A stretch of DNA of 64,000 bases from Pseudomonadota bacterium (GTDB lineage: Bacteria; Pseudomonadota; Gammaproteobacteria; Burkholderiales; Burkholderiaceae_B). The position numbers and the translations under genes were made by a program. The stretch covers positions 1-64,000 of the forward strand of contig JAEWHK010000018.1 in NCBI GenBank assembly GCA_023387815.1, in the 5' to 3' direction. This document shows, piece after piece, positions 60,554-64,000 of the stretch (position 1 is the first letter of the stretch; every line of letters begins with the position of its first letter). Below the pieces are notes generated by a model. It was not told where the DNA came from. It saw only the letters and a program-made list of their open reading frames with translations, and did not search any database.

Positions 60554-61246
60554 TTAGTCAGCATACTTTTTGAATAACGCTAACACCTCGGACACGCCAT
60601 GATTTTTTCCATGAGCTTCTAGTGGCCGAACCTCTAAATACAATTTTTGCCGAATTTTATTCAATTGCGACACAAAAGCTAAACCTTGTTCCGCAAAATA
60701 ATCGCCACGCTCCAACTGATTAAAACATAAGAAGAGCTTTGTTCTTGAGCGACTCTGAAAAAGAAGCTTCAGATCATTATATTTGCCTTCCACGTTATCT
60801 CCAAAAATAGGAGTGAAATAAATTTTTGACCCTCGTTCTGAATACTTAGATCCCAATAGAATCGTCTGAGGAACGTTCGCATAGACGGCTGTAGCCACAT
60901 TGAGCTTTCCATGCAATAAGCCACCATACCCTCCCATGCTCGATCCCCAAAAATACAAACGGCCATTTCCAGTCAGGTCACGTACATTCTGAATGATGGT
61001 TTTCATAGCATCGATCCAGAAAAAATCTCCATTCTCTCCAAGAAACCAGCATCCCATTCCTTCGTAGCCGAAATTATCGATCGGACAAACGACATTCCAG
61101 TTCGGTGATTTGAATTGAGATGGCCTCTCTACATATCCTTGGCCATGCAAAATAATCAAAATAGGTCTATTCGGGGTTTCTGCTGGGGTTAAATAATAAT
61201 CAATAGTTCGTTGCCCGATTATTACCTGATGTTTCTGAGTTTCCAA
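60554..61246 (-). CDS. Alpha/beta hydrolase
   Basis: A 230-residue alpha/beta hydrolase. The oxyanion region is LIILHGQGYVERP, the nucleophile elbow FWGSSMGGYGGLLHG (Ser at about 103), and a His near the C-terminus lies in EAHGKNHGVSEVL. The frame begins with TTG at 61246; an in-frame stop lies two codons earlier and GGAAGA is eight bases before it, so a TTG start is supported. The lack of a signal peptide points to a cytoplasmic esterase or acyl-transfer enzyme acting on a sugar precursor or the nascent chain. Confidence 0.75.
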   Translation of the reverse strand: METQKHQVIIGQRTIDYYLTPAETPNRPILIILHGQGYVERPSQFKSPNWNVVCPIDNFGYEGMGCWFLGENGDFFWIDAMKTIIQNVRDLTGNGRLYFWGSSMGGYGGLLHGKLNVATAVYANVPQTILLGSKYSERGSKIYFTPIFGDNVEGKYNDLKLLFQSRSRTKLFLCFNQLERGDYFAEQGLAFVSQLNKIRQKLYLEVRPLEAHGKNHGVSEVLALFKKYAD

Positions 61247-61291
61247 TATTCAATCTTCCAAATTTAATTTCAGCAGTCGTTACGCAAATTC

Positions 61292-64000
61292 TCAATTTGC
61301 CGAGTCTCGTGTGATGATCTGAATTTCTTTCATAATCGTAGGTCCAAGACCACTCTGCTGCCGCACACGCTCTCCTGCGTTCTTAGATAATTTCAGGAAT
61401 TTTTCGGGAGAGTAATATAGTTCTTCCACCGCATTGGCCATAGCCAAGTAATCTTCTCCGTTTACAAGCATTCCACAACTTTCGTCAACGAATTCAGGAA
61501 TGGCAGTAACGTTCGTTGTGATAGGCACTAGCCCCGAAGACATAGCCTCATCCCGTGAAACGCCTTGCGAATCCATTCTAGTTGGCGTAAGAAAGATTCC
61601 ATAGTCTTTATGTAGAACTGCAATCTCTCTATGAGAAAGGAAACGCCTATGAAGCTTCACATTAGCAAAACCTTTAAGGGGCGATGTTATTTGTTCAAAG
61701 AGATCCCCATCACCATAAAGTGCAATTTCCAAATTATGGAAGAAATCACGCTTGGATAGTTCCAATATAGCCTTCACCGTCAGATCATTGGCATATTTGC
61801 GACTGGCATAAGGCCTGATTGATAGCAATTTGCGTCTATGATCGGCCGTTTTTTGATGGTAGGGGAAAACTTCACCGTCAATATAATTATGAACGATATC
61901 ATATTTGACCTTTCCGAGATCAACTGAAAAATCCTCCGACACTTCTCTGGCGAAGTATTCGGAAACAAACACTAGTTCCAGATTAGGATGCGGATCTTTC
62001 AAAATCGACTGCCAGAATTTTAACCGTTTATCGCTTAGTTTTTTCTGTCTCTTGACTTCATCCGCGGACATCCGCTCAAACTCGAACTGGCGCCGTTGCC
62101 AGACCTGAATCTCAGCTCCGTGAACCCAGACGGTCACGCGAACCGTATCCAAATACTTGGATAGTACTGCCCACATTCTCTCGTCCAGCAGATGCACCAA
62201 CACGTTGCTGTATTGCCCTGTGGAGAGCGTGGCATCAAGCAAATTCGCATCGCCCGAGACGACATCGATATCCTCGAACTCTCGATAAGTATTGCCATCC
62301 TCGTTGGTGAGTCTGAACACGTCAACGTTTAAACCCAGGTCTTTATATGATCGCAAACGCGTATGTAGGAACCCATATTTATACAGATCGTCATAGTCAG
62401 GGTACTGCTTCGTCAAAACAAGATAAGGAGAGGTACTGACAATTGCACTGGGCTTTTGTCCATAATTTCCCAATATCAGCCTTTTAATTGTTGCCTCGCC
62501 CTGGCCTTGTACGCGAAAACCAAAACGAATCTGAGTGCAATGTTCTGGGATTGCCAGTGAGTTGAAATCACCCGCGGCATTCATTGAATGAGCAATCTTT
62601 TTACCATTTACATCCTGAAATTCGAACACCGTCTTTAGTTGACATGTTGCGTCGCATTCTAATTTGAACTGGCTGTTCAGTACCAAATTCATCTCTGCTC
62701 GTGGATAAATCTGTCTCGAATAAATATACACATATTTATCAGCCGCCAAGTTTGAGACAATATGGAACGCACCGCGCTTCATATTCCACTGAATCGAAGG
62801 ATTCGATGATTTTGGAATTCTTTGCGAAATCGCTGCTGCTGAAATCTGAGGCAAACTCGTTTGTTGAGACGTCACCGGCACCTTGATATTGGAAGCAATA
62901 GCCGATATATCTCTTTCTAGCGACATCCCCATATTGCTCAATTCCAGGTCATTAACGCACCGCGCAGTAATATCATTCGGATTCGGTGTGCCGTTCCTGC
63001 AGTAGTTAAATTCATCCAGCGACAATATGTTTGACAGAGCGTAACGGTAATCATCTATATCCCGAATGACTTGTTTGAGAACTGCGTCCGTGAGCACAGA
63101 ACGACGAATCATTGAAGATCGTGCATCAATTTCATCTACTGTTGTGTATTGAGTACCGTCCGAGTCAAGCGTAACGCTATTGCCGTCGAGCTTATAATAA
63201 GACGTTTTGCCGAAAACATTAGAGTCAGAGTATTGGTTCGCTAGTATCAGATCAAGGATGTAATTGGGCCCATAATAGTCCGCATTTGAAAAGAAGGCTA
63301 TATAGTCGTTGGCTGAAACATCAGCTAGCTGGGCCTTTAACCCTTCGAAATCGCGCACTAGAGAAACGCGCGACTCGTTTGTGCGAAGATCGTCGGCGCC
63401 AAGAATGACCGTGCGCAACTTTTTATAACTCTGTCTATCTATATTCTTCCGCAGCAAATCAAATTCACTCTGAGTTGATGCGCGAGCGACAACAACCACT
63501 TCGGGGAATCGATCTGTAACAGGATGACCAAGCACCTTCTGTCCGATAAACTGCAAGCGCGATGCATAGGTATGCTCTTTCATAACTTTGCGCAAACCAA
63601 GTAAGCGTAACTTCCTATACCCAGTTTCATCATCGCAAATCGTTTTGAGTCGATGCTCAATTTCGTTCGCGTTGTCTGAAGAAACTACCAGATCTCCAAA
63701 CATCAGCCGCACACCGCGAGAGAAATTTGAAACCACTATCGTATTGGACGCAAGCAACTCAAACACTCGCCTTGCAAACATCGTTTGAGACTGTTTAATG
63801 GTATTCATATTGATACCATAGCGATATCCCTTGTATGCCTTGTCAATTTGGTCAAAAGGCAGGGAACCTATAATATATTCGCGATATTTTTCCGGGAAAA
63901 GGTAATGCGGGTGAGGATTCTCGAAATTGCGATCGTAAATATCAAGAGGGCGTAGTTTCTTTACCGTTTCGATCAGCGAAGCGAAATCGCGCTGCCGCTC
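61292..64000 (-). CDS. Large multidomain glycosyltransferase, paralogue of the giant protein (partial, runs off the window)
   Basis: The frame is open to the last base of the window, giving 902 visible residues and no start. The visible part begins in a CgeB-type domain (IYDRNFENPHPHYLFPEKYR, then TMFARRVFELLASNTI), followed by a family 2-like region (VDFFSNADYYG-type segment AFFSNADYYGPNYILDL; DEFNYCRNG), a beta-rich linker and a family 4-type GT-B domain (LSIRPYASRKYANDLTV, TPTRMDSQGVSRDEAMSSG). This is co-linear with the C-terminal two thirds of the protein at 49230, and about half or more of aligned residues look identical by eye. Whether it also has an FkbM domain and coiled coil lies beyond the window. 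Confidence 0.82.
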   Translation of the reverse strand, partial: ERQRDFASLIETVKKLRPLDIYDRNFENPHPHYLFPEKYREYIIGSLPFDQIDKAYKGYRYGINMNTIKQSQTMFARRVFELLASNTIVVSNFSRGVRLMFGDLVVSSDNANEIEHRLKTICDDETGYRKLRLLGLRKVMKEHTYASRLQFIGQKVLGHPVTDRFPEVVVVARASTQSEFDLLRKNIDRQSYKKLRTVILGADDLRTNESRVSLVRDFEGLKAQLADVSANDYIAFFSNADYYGPNYILDLILANQYSDSNVFGKTSYYKLDGNSVTLDSDGTQYTTVDEIDARSSMIRRSVLTDAVLKQVIRDIDDYRYALSNILSLDEFNYCRNGTPNPNDITARCVNDLELSNMGMSLERDISAIASNIKVPVTSQQTSLPQISAAAISQRIPKSSNPSIQWNMKRGAFHIVSNLAADKYVYIYSRQIYPRAEMNLVLNSQFKLECDATCQLKTVFEFQDVNGKKIAHSMNAAGDFNSLAIPEHCTQIRFGFRVQGQGEATIKRLILGNYGQKPSAIVSTSPYLVLTKQYPDYDDLYKYGFLHTRLRSYKDLGLNVDVFRLTNEDGNTYREFEDIDVVSGDANLLDATLSTGQYSNVLVHLLDERMWAVLSKYLDTVRVTVWVHGAEIQVWQRRQFEFERMSADEVKRQKKLSDKRLKFWQSILKDPHPNLELVFVSEYFAREVSEDFSVDLGKVKYDIVHNYIDGEVFPYHQKTADHRRKLLSIRPYASRKYANDLTVKAILELSKRDFFHNLEIALYGDGDLFEQITSPLKGFANVKLHRRFLSHREIAVLHKDYGIFLTPTRMDSQGVSRDEAMSSGLVPITTNVTAIPEFVDESCGMLVNGEDYLAMANAVEELYYSPEKFLKLSKNAGERVRQQSGLGPTIMKEIQIITRDSAN

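Overview
The window looks like the chromosome of a betaproteobacterium of the order Burkholderiales, probably family Alcaligenaceae (Advenella, Bordetella or Achromobacter relatives). The best clue is the set of six Bug-type (TctC-like) periplasmic receptors in about 20 kb, mixed with catechol, CoA-ester and sulfolactate catabolic genes. This is inference from gene content; there is no rRNA or tRNA in the window.

Region 1 (1-22.4 kb) is a GC-richer catabolic region. It opens with the tail of muconolactone isomerase (catC), 3-oxoadipate enol-lactonase (catD/pcaD) and, on the other strand, muconate cycloisomerase (catB), all from the catechol branch of the 3-oxoadipate pathway. A Bug receptor interrupted by an in-frame stop follows. 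Next come a LysR regulator with a divergent operon (CitE-like lyase, Bug, CaiB/BaiF CoA-transferase, cyclase-family hydrolase, Bug), two more Bug genes on the minus strand, and an IclR-led operon (CaiB/BaiF CoA-transferase, enoyl-CoA hydratase family protein, two-subunit CoA-transferase-like pair, acyl-CoA ligase). A GntR regulator faces a sulfolactate module: suyA, suyB, a Bug receptor and an slcC-like dehydrogenase. The substrates of the two CoA operons cannot be read from sequence.

Region 2 (22.4-33.7 kb) is a c-di-GMP-controlled exopolysaccharide locus. It holds a decayed wecB (UDP-GlcNAc 2-epimerase) fragment, a YbcH/DUF4434-like lipoprotein, NfrA-like outer-membrane and NfrB-like glycosyltransferase genes (the latter with a C-terminal MshEN-type domain), a BcsB-like periplasmic protein, an EAL protein with a degenerate GGDEF, a diguanylate cyclase with a pseudo-receiver, and a small lipoprotein.

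Region 3 (33.8-64 kb) is visibly more AT-rich and is a surface-polysaccharide (capsule-like) island. It has KpsC, CgeB-type glycosyltransferases, two giant multidomain glycosyltransferases (one with an N-terminal FkbM methyltransferase and a long coiled coil), three heparinase II/III-like proteins, three proteins carrying a DUF6270-like domain in three different architectures, a TupA-like ATP-grasp ligase, a tandem ATP-grasp protein fused to an acylphosphatase, two alpha/beta-hydrolase-like proteins and several small or orphan genes. An IS3-family transposase remnant lies inside it. No ABC exporter (KpsMT/KpsDE) or KpsS is in the window, so the locus must continue outside it or rely on genes elsewhere. 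The most interesting candidate for an undescribed system is this set of domain-shuffled capsule genes.
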